Assembly (NCBI GenBank): GCA_025924275.1
Contig: JAICEH010000029.1
Span: 1-13,528, forward strand
Length of the DNA: 13,528 bases
Origin: Gemmatimonadales bacterium
GTDB taxonomy: Bacteria; Gemmatimonadota; Gemmatimonadetes; Gemmatimonadales; GWC2-71-9
Direction: 5' to 3'
Position numbers and translations under genes: made by a program. How positions within the stretch are numbered: the first letter of the stretch is position 1; the number at the start of each line of letters is the position of its first letter. A model generated the notes under the pieces. It did no database searches and had not been told where the DNA came from. It saw nothing but the letters and a program-made list of their open reading frames with translations. Below are positions 1 through 6,179 of this stretch, in pieces.

Positions 1-198
1 GAGGTGGCGGCCGGAGTCGCTCCGTGGCGGCCCCTTGTTCACCAGGACGTCCTTCGCGGCGTAGGCGTTGGCCCGCGCCTGCCCGGCCGAGCGCGCCACC
101 GCGTAGCCCGTGCCGGGACCCTGCGTCAGCAGCACCTCGTAGACCAGGCTCTCGGTCGGCGTGAAGCCGAAGGGCGTGAGGTCGAGGCGATCGGTCAG
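1..198 (-). CDS. TrmB/winged-helix transcriptional regulator, N-terminal part (cut by window edge)
   Basis: Reading the minus strand from 198 to the window edge gives 66 open codons. The sequence is typical of TrmB/ArsR-type winged-helix DNA-binding domains: LTPFGFTPTES, then VYEVLLTQGPGTGYAVARSAG and ARANAYAA, matching the usual 'L-T-E-x-x-V-Y-x-x-L-L ... G-x-A-x-A-R-x-x-A-N-x-Y' helix-turn-helix pattern. The likely start is a CTG (198-196) that shares its last two bases with the TGA of the upstream gene (CTGA overlap) and has GGAG five bases before it. An in-frame GTG at 216-214 is the alternative. The overlap implies translational coupling to the QW-motif protein. The effector domain lies outside the window, so the ligand is unknown. 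The family call is from motif recognition only; PadR or MarR-like regulators are possible alternatives. Confidence 0.6.
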   Translation of the reverse strand, partial: MTDRLDLTPFGFTPTESLVYEVLLTQGPGTGYAVARSAGQARANAYAAKDVLVNKGPPRSDSGRHL

Positions 199-1301
199 GC
201 GTACTCCAGGTCCCACCCGAGCAGTTTCGCGATGAGGGCGAGCCGGAAGGTCACGTCGGCCATGCGGGACTCGGGCGACCGCCCCTCGGCGGCGAGCGGC
301 CAGGCGTGGTAGCTGGCCGGGCTCTCCGGCTTCGGGGCCGAGCGCAGGTTCCTCGGGTGCCAGACGCCGCGGTCATCCACGTCTTCCAGCAGCCGCCTGA
401 GCCCGAGATTGGCCGGCTCGGAGTGCGGCAGGGTGCCCAGCCGCGCGAGCAGCTCGTAGAAGTGGAGCGCCAGCGGAATGTCCTTCGGCGCGCCTCGCGA
501 GTCGGTGTCCACCGGGTCGCCAAGCAGGAGGTGCTCGGGTGCCACGGCCGCCTTGCCCACCTGCACCGTGAAGGCCTGCCGGGGCGCCGGCTTGGCCAGG
601 TACTCGCCCAGCCGGGTGACGAATCCGGCGCGCTCCCGCTGCAGGCTGGGCATCGCCGCGAGCATGGCGACCGAATACCAGCTCGGCGGATACGCCTCCG
701 GGTGCAGGATCGTCTGCCGTCCTGCCCTGGTGAGGGGTGCCTCCGCCAGCGGGCTCCGGAGGAACTGGGACACGGCACTCGCCACCTTGTGACCGGCGCC
801 CCGCAGCCGCGGATCCTCGAGATGCCCCGCCTCCGCCAGCGCCGCCGAGGCCGCCTCCCGGATGAGCCAGCGGACCCAGGCCTCGGCCGCCGGCTCCGTC
901 GAACCGATCGCCTGCCACTCGAACATCAGGGCGGGATCGTCATCCCGGCTCAGCAGCCGGAAGAGCAGCCGGTCGGCCAGGCGGAGGGCGCGATGGGCGG
1001 GGGTGAGGCCGTGCTGGCTCAGCAGGCGGTACTGCGGGATGGTGCCGGTGTCCTTGAGGCCCCGACCCTTGTCGGCATCGGGCGCGAGCAGGTTGCCGCC
1101 CCAGGTGCCGTCCTCCCCCTGCTTCCTGAGCACCGTCTGGACCGGTTTCGACTCGGCCACCGCGGCCAGCGCCGCCGCCAACTCCTCGGCCGGGACGCTG
1201 CCCGGAGGGGCGAGGTCCCGGAAGGTCCGGTACCGGATGGCCTCCCCCCCGTGCTCCAGGAGCCAGGTGAGGGGGACCCGGTGCGAGGTAGGCAGTTCCA
1301 G
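195..1301 (-). CDS. QW-motif (alpha/alpha toroid, terpenoid cyclase/prenyltransferase-like) protein of unknown function
   Basis: I do not recognise a named enzyme. The protein is alpha-helical, with no signal peptide, and contains two segments resembling the QW motif of squalene cyclases and prenyltransferase beta subunits: KQGEDGTWGGN near residues 60-70 and DDRGVWHPRN near 309-318. No DxDD cyclase motif is visible, so it is probably not an active triterpene cyclase; a toroid-fold protein is the better description. Meaningful sequence (ELPTSHRVPLTWLLEHGGEA, IRYRTFRDLAPP) extends well upstream of the only conventional start, a TTG at 1181. Between the upstream stop (TAG, 1361-1359) and that TTG there is no ATG, GTG or TTG in frame. 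A CTG at 1301-1299 preceded by a GGGGGG run is my preferred start, giving 368 residues. The regulator gene that follows overlaps its stop codon. Confidence 0.6.
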   Translation of the reverse strand: MELPTSHRVPLTWLLEHGGEAIRYRTFRDLAPPGSVPAEELAAALAAVAESKPVQTVLRKQGEDGTWGGNLLAPDADKGRGLKDTGTIPQYRLLSQHGLTPAHRALRLADRLLFRLLSRDDDPALMFEWQAIGSTEPAAEAWVRWLIREAASAALAEAGHLEDPRLRGAGHKVASAVSQFLRSPLAEAPLTRAGRQTILHPEAYPPSWYSVAMLAAMPSLQRERAGFVTRLGEYLAKPAPRQAFTVQVGKAAVAPEHLLLGDPVDTDSRGAPKDIPLALHFYELLARLGTLPHSEPANLGLRRLLEDVDDRGVWHPRNLRSAPKPESPASYHAWPLAAEGRSPESRMADVTFRLALIAKLLGWDLEYA

Positions 1302-1452
1302 TGGATTCCCCCCGGTCGAGGTACCAGAATGGCCGGCAAAGATACTATTGCCGAACCACTACTACCAGTCGCGCGCCCCAGGGGCCAGAGCCGGATGAGG
1401 CGGACGCTCTAAGTCACTATTATCCAGTAGATTGCGCTTTACCGACGTAACT

Positions 1453-1468
1453 GACTGGGTAGCCAGTC
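1453..1468 (-). terminator. Weak hairpin after the alpha/beta hydrolase gene
   Basis: GACTGG and CCAGTC form a perfect 6-bp stem with a 4-base loop about 35 bases past the hydrolase stop, in an intergenic gap (1302-1502) that is less GC-rich than its surroundings. There is no T-run on the minus-strand 3' side, so a terminator role is only a possibility. The same gap holds isolated -10-like hexamers on the minus strand (GATAAT at 1424-1419 and TATCTT at 1344-1339) without a convincing -35. Confidence 0.25.
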
Positions 1469-1502
1469 TCTAACTTCGCGGCTCCCCAGGTGCCGGGGTC
1501 CG

Positions 1503-2390
1503 TCAGCGGAAGGGGCAGGCCCCCGGTCGACCGAGTCGCGCCAGGAACGCCTCGATCGCCCCCGCCACCTCCTCGGGGTGGGCCACCTGGGGTCGATGGA
1601 ATGTGCGCGGGAAGGCGACGAGGCTGCCGCACGGCAGCTCCCGGACCAGCCGCTCCCCGACCGCGTAGGGCACCACGGGATCGAGCGTCCCCCAGATGAG
1701 GAGCACGGGCTGGCGGATCTGGGCGAACCTCCCCCGGAGTGCCGTGAAGTCGAAGTCCTCCGCCACCCGGGTGGCCGCGACTCGATAGGCCGGGTCGGAG
1801 AGCGGCTCGTAGGCGGCGAGCGGCCCGTCGTCCAGCCAGGCCGGTGCGTGCACCGGGATCGCCCAGGCCCGTGCCGCCTCCCACCACCCGATCGCGGCCG
1901 CACCGCGGGCGCCGAGGCTGTCCACCAGCCCCTCGAGCCCGACCGAGTCCCCCGCCGGTGCCACGAGCACCGCGGCCAGCACCCGGTTCGGCCGTGCGAG
2001 GGCCAGTCCCGCGGCGAGCTGCCCCCCCATCGAATGGCCCACCACCACCACCGGCCCCTCCGTCTGGTCCAGCACCGCCGTGAGGCGGTCGAGCTGGGTC
2101 GGGTAGTCGTAGGCCGCGTCCGGCTTGTCCGAGAGGCCGAACCCGGGGAGGTCCACGGCGAGCACCGCGCGGCCTCGCGCCAGGCGGTCGAAGATCCCCT
2201 GCCACGTCACCAGCGACTCGCCGTAGCCGTGCAGCAGGAGGAGCGTCGGCCGGCCCTGGCCCGCGCGGACGGCGCGGAGGGTCAGGTTGCCGGCGGCGAG
2301 CCGGGCGGCGTGATGTGTCGGGGCCGGCGCGGGGGAGTGCAGGACCGTGACCAGCGGGAGCAGCAGGAGGACGACGAGGATGCGGCGCAT
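1503..2390 (-). CDS. Alpha/beta hydrolase fold protein, secreted or membrane-anchored
   Basis: This 295-residue protein begins with a hydrophobic signal segment (residues 1-20). The alpha/beta hydrolase core follows: oxyanion-hole HGYG at 54-57, nucleophile elbow GHSMGG with Ser120, acid Asp237 in GTLDPVVP, and His265 in TFHRPQ. The complete Ser-Asp-His triad and the overall length fit the esterase/haloperoxidase/epoxide-hydrolase group; Ser rather than Asp as nucleophile favours an esterase-like activity, but the substrate cannot be told. A GWW/AWLDDGP cap segment lies around 168-190. It is the last gene of a four-gene operon: its ATG lies seven bases after the stop of the propeller-like gene. 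No strong Shine-Dalgarno site is visible, which suggests re-initiation from the preceding gene. Confidence 0.88.
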   Translation of the reverse strand: MRRILVVLLLLPLVTVLHSPAPAPTHHAARLAAGNLTLRAVRAGQGRPTLLLLHGYGESLVTWQGIFDRLARGRAVLAVDLPGFGLSDKPDAAYDYPTQLDRLTAVLDQTEGPVVVVGHSMGGQLAAGLALARPNRVLAAVLVAPAGDSVGLEGLVDSLGARGAAAIGWWEAARAWAIPVHAPAWLDDGPLAAYEPLSDPAYRVAATRVAEDFDFTALRGRFAQIRQPVLLIWGTLDPVVPYAVGERLVRELPCGSLVAFPRTFHRPQVAHPEEVAGAIEAFLARLGRPGACPFR

Positions 2391-2397
2391 TCGCCGG

Positions 2398-3306
2398 TCA
2401 GGGGATCGGGCACTCCACCACGTGGATGGCGCCCGGGGCCAGGCCGAGGAAGCGCTCGCTCGTCAGCACCAGGCGGCGGGCGTCGAGCCAGGTCACTCCC
2501 TCCCCCTGGGGCTCGAGGCCCGCAACCGAGCAGGCGAGCGGGGGGGAGCCGAGCGGCTCGAGCCGGCCTTCCGGGTCGAGCCGGAAGAAGTGCAGCCGGC
2601 GATAGCTGCGGATGACGGCCACCTCTCCGTCGGGCGACAGGGCGGCGCCCGTGACGCGGTCGGAGAGCGAGGTGCCCGGATCGAGTGGCAGCGCGCCCAG
2701 CGCCTCCGCGACCACCGGCTCCACCGAGCCCCACGCCGTCCGCGGCACCCGGAAGTGGAGCACGCCGCCGCTCCGCCCCTTGGTGACCAGGTGCACGTCG
2801 CCCCGCACGTCCACCAGCATCGCCTCCACGTCGTGGGGCGCATCCGGGTAGCGGACCCGGAGGCGCTCCGCCGGCGCGGTTGCCCCGCGGCCCCCGGCCT
2901 CCGCCGGGGGCTCGGGCACGCGGAAGATCTCCACCTCCGGACGGACCTCGGCGTTGTCGCCGGTGTCGGCGATGTAGAGGCAGGTCGCGGCATCGCACGG
3001 CCCCGCCGCCAGGTCCTCCCAGTCCCGGTTGGCCGCGCCGGTGACGGTGAAGCTCCCCAGGTCGGCGCCCAGCGTGTCGGTGGCGAAGAGGAGCGGGTCG
3101 TTGCCGGAGTCGTTCACCGACCACACCACGCCCGCCCGGCCGGGGCTGGCCGCCGCACCGGAGCTCTCGGAGAGCCGCGGATCGGCGAACCAGCCGGTCC
3201 GGTCCGCCCGGTGCGGGGCCCGGACCACCCAGTCCGCCCCGTCGCGGGGCGCCGGCGCGGCCCCGATCGCCGCGGCCAGGACTCCCGCGAACGCCAGCCG
3301 CTTCAT
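2398..3306 (-). CDS. Secreted beta-propeller-like protein of unknown function
   Basis: The 302-residue protein starts at an ATG overlapping the stop of the upstream glycoside hydrolase gene (ATGA). It has a signal peptide (MKRLAFAGVLAAAIGAAPA). The body carries regularly spaced motifs I associate with a bacterial family of secreted propeller-like proteins usually left hypothetical: SESSGAAAS (46-54), VNDSGN (64-69), DWEDLAAGPC (95-104), YIADTGDN (111-118), DVEAM (159-163), VTGAALSPDG (218-227) and QGEGVTW (267-273). Cys104 and Cys109 flank a short loop and could form a disulfide. The Asp/Asn-rich turns suggest metal binding or blade-closing loops. No catalytic assignment is possible. Its place between a glycoside hydrolase and an esterase-like hydrolase suggests an extracytoplasmic role, perhaps binding or processing a polymer. 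Confidence 0.75.
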   Translation of the reverse strand: MKRLAFAGVLAAAIGAAPAPRDGADWVVRAPHRADRTGWFADPRLSESSGAAASPGRAGVVWSVNDSGNDPLLFATDTLGADLGSFTVTGAANRDWEDLAAGPCDAATCLYIADTGDNAEVRPEVEIFRVPEPPAEAGGRGATAPAERLRVRYPDAPHDVEAMLVDVRGDVHLVTKGRSGGVLHFRVPRTAWGSVEPVVAEALGALPLDPGTSLSDRVTGAALSPDGEVAVIRSYRRLHFFRLDPEGRLEPLGSPPLACSVAGLEPQGEGVTWLDARRLVLTSERFLGLAPGAIHVVECPIP

Positions 3307-4487
3307 CGGGCGGCGCTCGCCTCCGGCGTCGCGTCGCCGCGCGCCGGCCGGAAGATCCGCGGGTCGTAGACGCTCCGGGGATTCCAGAGCACCCAGCCCT
3401 CGAGCCCGAGGTCGTACCCCGCCTTGATCTGCGCCCGGACGTGCTCGGGGCCGTACCGCGGCGGGCCCAGGGTGAAGGCCTGGAGGTAGGGACGGACCTC
3501 CGCGGGATCGGTGACCTTGGCCGAGCGCCGGAGGCCGTCCTCGAGGGCCCGCTTGACCACCTCGTACGGTGCGGCGTTCGGGCTCGCGAACCCGTACATC
3601 CCGCGGTAGTAGTGGCTGGGATAGACCATCGGGAGCACGACGTCGGCCACGGTCACCAGGTCCTCCCAGACCTGGCCGATGCCGAGGTCGCCCTCCGCGA
3701 CCGTCGTCATCCCGAAGACGTCGAGCGTGAAGGGCACGCCCAGCGGCTCGATCCGGTCGCGCAGGAGCGCGAGGTTCCGGCGGACGCCGTCGCGGGTGGA
3801 CTCGCCCTCGCGCCGCGCGCCGTAGCGCGCCCGGGCCATCCGCGACCTGGGCTCGTCGGGGAAGCGCACGTAGTCGTACTGCAGCTCCGCGAAGCCGAGG
3901 CGCACCGCCTCCTCGCCGAGCTGGGCCGCGTAGATCCACACCGAGTCGCGGAAGGCATCCACCCACGCCCGGCCCTGGCGGTCGCGCCAGAAGCCCCCGT
4001 CCACGTCCTGGATCGACCAGGCCGGCTTCCCCAGCGCGAGCAGCGGGTCCTTCGCGACGACGATCCGCGCGATCGGGAAGATCCCCTTCTCGTGCAGCAG
4101 CGCCAGCCGCTCGCGCACGTCCCGGGCGCGGAGCTCCTTGTTGGCGCCGATCGCCTCGGCGGTGGGGACTCCGGAGCGGTAGGTGAGGTAGCCGGTGTCG
4201 TCCTTGACGTCGATCACGAAGGCGTTGACCTCGGTCGAGTCGGCCAGGCGGACGAGGTCGTAGAACCGCTGGCTGCCGAAGACCCACGCCGTGAGGTAGA
4301 GGGCGCGGACCGCCGCCGGCGGCTTGGGGGTCGGCGGCGCGGGGTAGGGCGCGTCCGGGGTGGGGACGGGCAGGGTGGGTGCCGCGGCTGCCGGCAGCTC
4401 GTCACCCCACCGGGTCGAGTCCTGGGCGGCGGCTGCCGCCGGGAGTGCCGCCGCGAGGGCGGCGAGAAGGAGGTGGCGGCGGATCAC
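3303..4487 (-). CDS. DUF4015-type putative glycoside hydrolase (TIM-barrel), secreted
   Basis: The start is a GTG at 4487-4485 that overlaps the OmpA-gene stop (GTGA) and has GGAGG four bases before it. The 394-residue protein has a signal peptide (about 1-22, ending AAAAAQ), a Pro/Ala-rich linker (32-59), and a barrel domain with hallmarks of the DUF4015 putative glycosyl hydrolase family (PF13200): ALYLTAW (62-68), VIDVKDDTGYLTY (91-103), WSIQDVDGGFW (157-167), LQYDYVRFPDE (202-212), LDVFGM (255-260), PMVYPSHY (286-293), LQAFTLG (335-341) and GWVLWN (364-369). Asp205 in YDYVRFP and the Asp residues of VIDVKDD are plausible active-site acids. The substrate is unknown; a polysaccharide in the envelope or environment is an inference from the family and the OmpA neighbour. 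Confidence 0.88.
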   Translation of the reverse strand: MIRRHLLLAALAAALPAAAAAQDSTRWGDELPAAAAPTLPVPTPDAPYPAPPTPKPPAAVRALYLTAWVFGSQRFYDLVRLADSTEVNAFVIDVKDDTGYLTYRSGVPTAEAIGANKELRARDVRERLALLHEKGIFPIARIVVAKDPLLALGKPAWSIQDVDGGFWRDRQGRAWVDAFRDSVWIYAAQLGEEAVRLGFAELQYDYVRFPDEPRSRMARARYGARREGESTRDGVRRNLALLRDRIEPLGVPFTLDVFGMTTVAEGDLGIGQVWEDLVTVADVVLPMVYPSHYYRGMYGFASPNAAPYEVVKRALEDGLRRSAKVTDPAEVRPYLQAFTLGPPRYGPEHVRAQIKAGYDLGLEGWVLWNPRSVYDPRIFRPARGDATPEASAAR

Positions 4488-5815
4488 CGGCCCTCCGGCT
4501 GCACGACGATGGTCACGCGAGGTTCCTCCTGTCCGGCGAAGCCGATGGTGCGGATGCGGGCCGCGGCGATGCCGCGATTGACCAGGGCCGTCTTCACCAG
4601 CTCGGCCCGTTCCAGCGGAGCACGCCGGCCCGGCTGCCCGGCGCCGACGATCGGTCCGTACCCCCGGACGTCCACCCGGAGCCCGGGCCGGCTGCGGAGC
4701 GACGTGGCGACCTCGTCCAGCGTCGCGCGCGCGGCTGCGGAGCTGAGCGGGGACCTCTCGAACTCGGAGGCGCTCAGGGTCCAGGGGCCGCCGAGGGCGG
4801 AACAGCCGGTCGGCTCCACCGCGGTCCCCGCCGGCGTGCCGGGGCAGCGGTCGACGCCGTCGGGCACCGCGTCGCCGTCGCTGTCGAGCGGACAGCCGAG
4901 CCGGTCCACCACCGCCCCGGCTGGCGTGGCGGGGCAGCGGTCGAGCCCGTCCGCCACGCCGTCGCGGTCCCCATCCATCGGGCAGCCAGTCTCGTCCACC
5001 ACCGTCCCGGCCGCGGTGCCGGGGCAGCGGTCGAGGGCATCGGCCACGCCGTCCCGGTCCTGGTCGAGCGGGCAGCCCTGCGGGTCCACGGCCTGGCCTT
5101 CCGCGGTCGTGGGGCAGCGGTCGAGGCCGTCGAGGACGCCGTCGCGGTCCCCGTCGGTGGGGCAGCCGCGCGGGTCCGCCCGGGCGCCCGCGGGCGTGCC
5201 GGGGCAGGCGTCGGCACGGTCCAGGACCCCGTCGCCGTCCGAGTCGGCGCTGGTGGCGCGGTTCGTCAGGAAGCTCAGGCCCAGGGTGGCCCCGTAGGTG
5301 AAGAAGCCGGGATCGGCCGAGGGCCGGTCGAGGTAGAAGTCGCCCCGGACGGCCACGCCCCGGCTCAGGTGCAGGCGCGCGCCCATGCCGGCGGAGAGGT
5401 TGAACTTCCCGCCGCACGGGTTGAGGCCGGTGGGGAGGCCGGGCGGGCAGTCCCCGCCGTACTTCGCCAGGCCACCGCCGAGCCGGACCAGGAAGGTGAC
5501 CTGGTCACCGGCCGGCAGGTTGTAGAGCAGGTAGCCGGTCACCCCGAGGAGCCGCACCGCCTCCTGCAGGGTGCGGGTGTTGGGCTCCACCAGGGCCACC
5601 TCCGCCTCGAGGCCGAGCCGGGAGGGGAGCCCCACGCCGAGCCGGGCGACGCCGCCGACCTCGGGCCGGAGGTCCGCGGCATAGTCCCACGCCTGGTAGC
5701 GAATGCCGGCGCCGAACTCGACCCCGTATTCCGGGCCCTGGGCTCCCGCCGATCCCGGCGGGACGGCGGCGGCAAGCGCCAGCGCGGCGCCGAGACGATG
5801 CGGGAAGCGCAACAT
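4484..5815 (-). CDS. OmpA-like outer-membrane protein with five thrombospondin type 3 repeats
   Basis: The start chosen is the ATG at 5815 (MLRFPHRLGAALALAAAVPP, cleavage after AGAQ near residue 26); a longer GTG form from 5866 would bury the signal peptide and contain the promoter. The order over 443 residues is: signal peptide; an OmpA N-terminal-like beta-barrel (about 27-187, with alternating aromatic/hydrophobic strands and a Cys123/Cys134 loop); five 30-residue Asp-rich TSP3 calcium-binding repeats (191-340); and a C-terminal OmpA/MotB-like peptidoglycan-binding domain (about 345-435). That domain is degenerate: the usual GHTD motif reads GYGPI, so the Asp that contacts diaminopimelate is lost, while the Arg of the LSxxRA motif is kept (PLERAE, 400-405). 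It probably sits in the outer membrane with a periplasmic tail. It is first in the operon. Confidence 0.88.
   Translation of the reverse strand: MLRFPHRLGAALALAAAVPPGSAGAQGPEYGVEFGAGIRYQAWDYAADLRPEVGGVARLGVGLPSRLGLEAEVALVEPNTRTLQEAVRLLGVTGYLLYNLPAGDQVTFLVRLGGGLAKYGGDCPPGLPTGLNPCGGKFNLSAGMGARLHLSRGVAVRGDFYLDRPSADPGFFTYGATLGLSFLTNRATSADSDGDGVLDRADACPGTPAGARADPRGCPTDGDRDGVLDGLDRCPTTAEGQAVDPQGCPLDQDRDGVADALDRCPGTAAGTVVDETGCPMDGDRDGVADGLDRCPATPAGAVVDRLGCPLDSDGDAVPDGVDRCPGTPAGTAVEPTGCSALGGPWTLSASEFERSPLSSAAARATLDEVATSLRSRPGLRVDVRGYGPIVGAGQPGRRAPLERAELVKTALVNRGIAAARIRTIGFAGQEEPRVTIVVQPEGR
4796..5245 (-). repeat. Five tandem 90-bp units encoding TSP3 calcium-binding repeats
   Basis: Residues 191-220, 221-250, 251-280, 281-310 and 311-340 of the OmpA-like protein align without any gap as five 30-residue units of the form D-x-D-x-D-G-V-x-D-x-x-D-x-C-P-x-T-x-x-G-x-x-V-D-x-x-G-C-P. 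Each has two cysteines and an Asp-rich Ca-binding loop. At DNA level the units are imperfect 90-bp direct repeats. The last unit is the most diverged (EPTGCSA instead of D-x-x-G-C-P). Confidence 0.92.
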
Positions 5816-5822
5816 GGGCCGA

Positions 5823-5851
5823 TAGATAGGACGCCTCGGTAGGCCTGACAA
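5823..5851 (-). promoter_or_regulatory. Probable promoter of the OmpA-like operon, predicted leaderless
   Basis: On the minus strand TTGTCA (5851-5846) matches the -35 consensus at five of six bases. Exactly 17 bases later comes TATCTA (5828-5823), a weaker -10. Transcription starting about seven bases after the -10 would begin at or within two bases of the ATG at 5815, which has no nearby Shine-Dalgarno sequence. A leaderless message is therefore predicted. The -35 lies beside the promoter that points the other way at 5860-5888. Confidence 0.5.
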
Positions 5852-5859
5852 GGCGCCGC

Positions 5860-5888
5860 TTGGCACCGGCCCGGCCCTCCACTACGAT
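5860..5888 (+). promoter_or_regulatory. Probable sigma70-type promoter of the selenoprotein-phosphofructokinase operon
   Basis: TTGGCA (5860-5865) matches the -35 consensus at five of six bases, followed after 17 bases by TACGAT (5883-5888), four of six at the -10 including both key positions (A2, T6). Initiation near 5895 leaves a leader of about 50 bases before the selenoprotein ATG at 5946. The leader contains a short CCGGC/GCCGG hairpin and then the AGGAG ribosome-binding site. Confidence 0.55.
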
Positions 5889-5945
5889 AGGGCAGGGACC
5901 GGCGTCCGCCGGCCCCGGGCCCACCGCTTGAGCCAGGAGCGTGCC

Positions 5946-6179
5946 ATGCAGGTCCGCATCCATTTCTGCGTCACCTGAAACTATGAGCCCCGGGCCGCCA
6001 GGCTGGCGGCCGAGCTCGAAGCCGCGTTCCCCGGCGTCGCGGTGATCCTCGTCCCCGGATCGGGCGGGATCTTCGACGTGCTGGTGGACGGGACGCGCGT
6101 CTTCTCGAAGAAGGAGACGGACCGGCACGCCGAGCCCGGCGAGGTCGTGCGCCTGATCCGGGAGACGGGCATCGCCTAG
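5946..6179 (+). CDS. SelW/SelT/SelH (Rdx) family selenoprotein with in-frame TGA = Sec
   Basis: Starting at the ATG at 5946, six bases after AGGAG (5935-5939), the frame reads MQVRIHFCVT, then TGA (5976-5978), then NYEPRAARLAAELEAAFPG and continues open to TAG at 6177-6179, giving 77 residues if TGA is selenocysteine. Cys8-Val-Thr-Sec11 is the CxxU redox motif at the end of the first beta strand. NYEPRAARLAAEL, PGSGGIFDVLVDG (37-49) and VFSKKETDRHAEPGEV (52-67) are the conserved Rdx-family blocks, which in many bacteria follow CxxC. Members are thioredoxin-fold oxidoreductases of uncertain substrate. A hairpin fitting the bacterial SECIS rules follows the TGA. The stop overlaps the phosphofructokinase GTG (TAGTG). 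ORF callers would discard this gene because each half is too short. The alternatives are a sequencing error or a decayed CxxC gene, but the intact frame on both sides and the hairpin argue against both. Confidence 0.88.
5976..5978 (+). other. In-frame UGA codon proposed to encode selenocysteine
   Basis: The TGA occupies exactly the second redox position of the CxxC/CxxU motif of the Rdx family (Cys8-Val9-Thr10-U11). Coding resumes in the same frame immediately, with family-conserved sequence (NYEPRAARL). The codon is followed by A, and by the SECIS-like stem. Confidence 0.85.
5985..6017 (+). promoter_or_regulatory. Bacterial SECIS-like hairpin in the selenoprotein reading frame
   Basis: GGCCGCCA (5993-6000) pairs perfectly with TGGCGGCC (6004-6011) around a three-base GGC apical loop. 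An outer GAGC (5985-5988)/GCTC (6014-6017) helix extends it across a small internal loop. The loop begins 22 bases after the TGA and starts with GG. The published bacterial SECIS consensus, as I recall it, asks for a loop of 3-14 nt, a G among its first two bases, and 16-37 nt between UGA and loop; all three are met. SelB would bind here to deliver Sec-tRNA. Confidence 0.7.

Noticed and set aside
1241..1250. Poly-C/G run considered as a frameshift site in the QW-motif gene
   Set aside because: The reading frame gives sensible sequence on both sides (EHGG then EAIRYRTF), so no frameshift is needed there.
195..1301. QW-motif protein considered as an active squalene-hopene cyclase
   Set aside because: It is too short (about 370 versus more than 600 residues) and lacks the DxDD motif.
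306..1412. A plus-strand open frame of 368 codons opposite the QW-motif protein
   Set aside because: The translation is rich in Arg, Gly and Pro with no recognisable motifs; the minus frame has the family-like sequence.
4796..5245. Regular 90-bp repeats considered as a CRISPR array or non-coding tandem repeat
   Set aside because: The period is a multiple of three, there are no unique spacers, and the units encode TSP3 calcium-binding repeats in frame.
3441..5297. A plus-strand open frame of 618 codons opposite the glycoside hydrolase and OmpA genes
   Set aside because: It mirrors two well-supported minus-strand genes; its repeats are simply the complement of the TSP3 repeats.
5976..5978. 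The TGA considered as a genuine stop or a nonsense mutation in a pseudogene
   Set aside because: The downstream frame is fully conserved family sequence without further lesions, the TGA is exactly at the redox position, and a SECIS-like hairpin follows.
5505..6128. A minus-strand open frame of 207 codons running across the selenoprotein region and into the OmpA gene
   Set aside because: It has Arg/Pro/Gly/Ala-rich composition without family motifs, contains the divergent promoters, and overlaps the OmpA-like gene in another frame. It is a by-product of high GC content.
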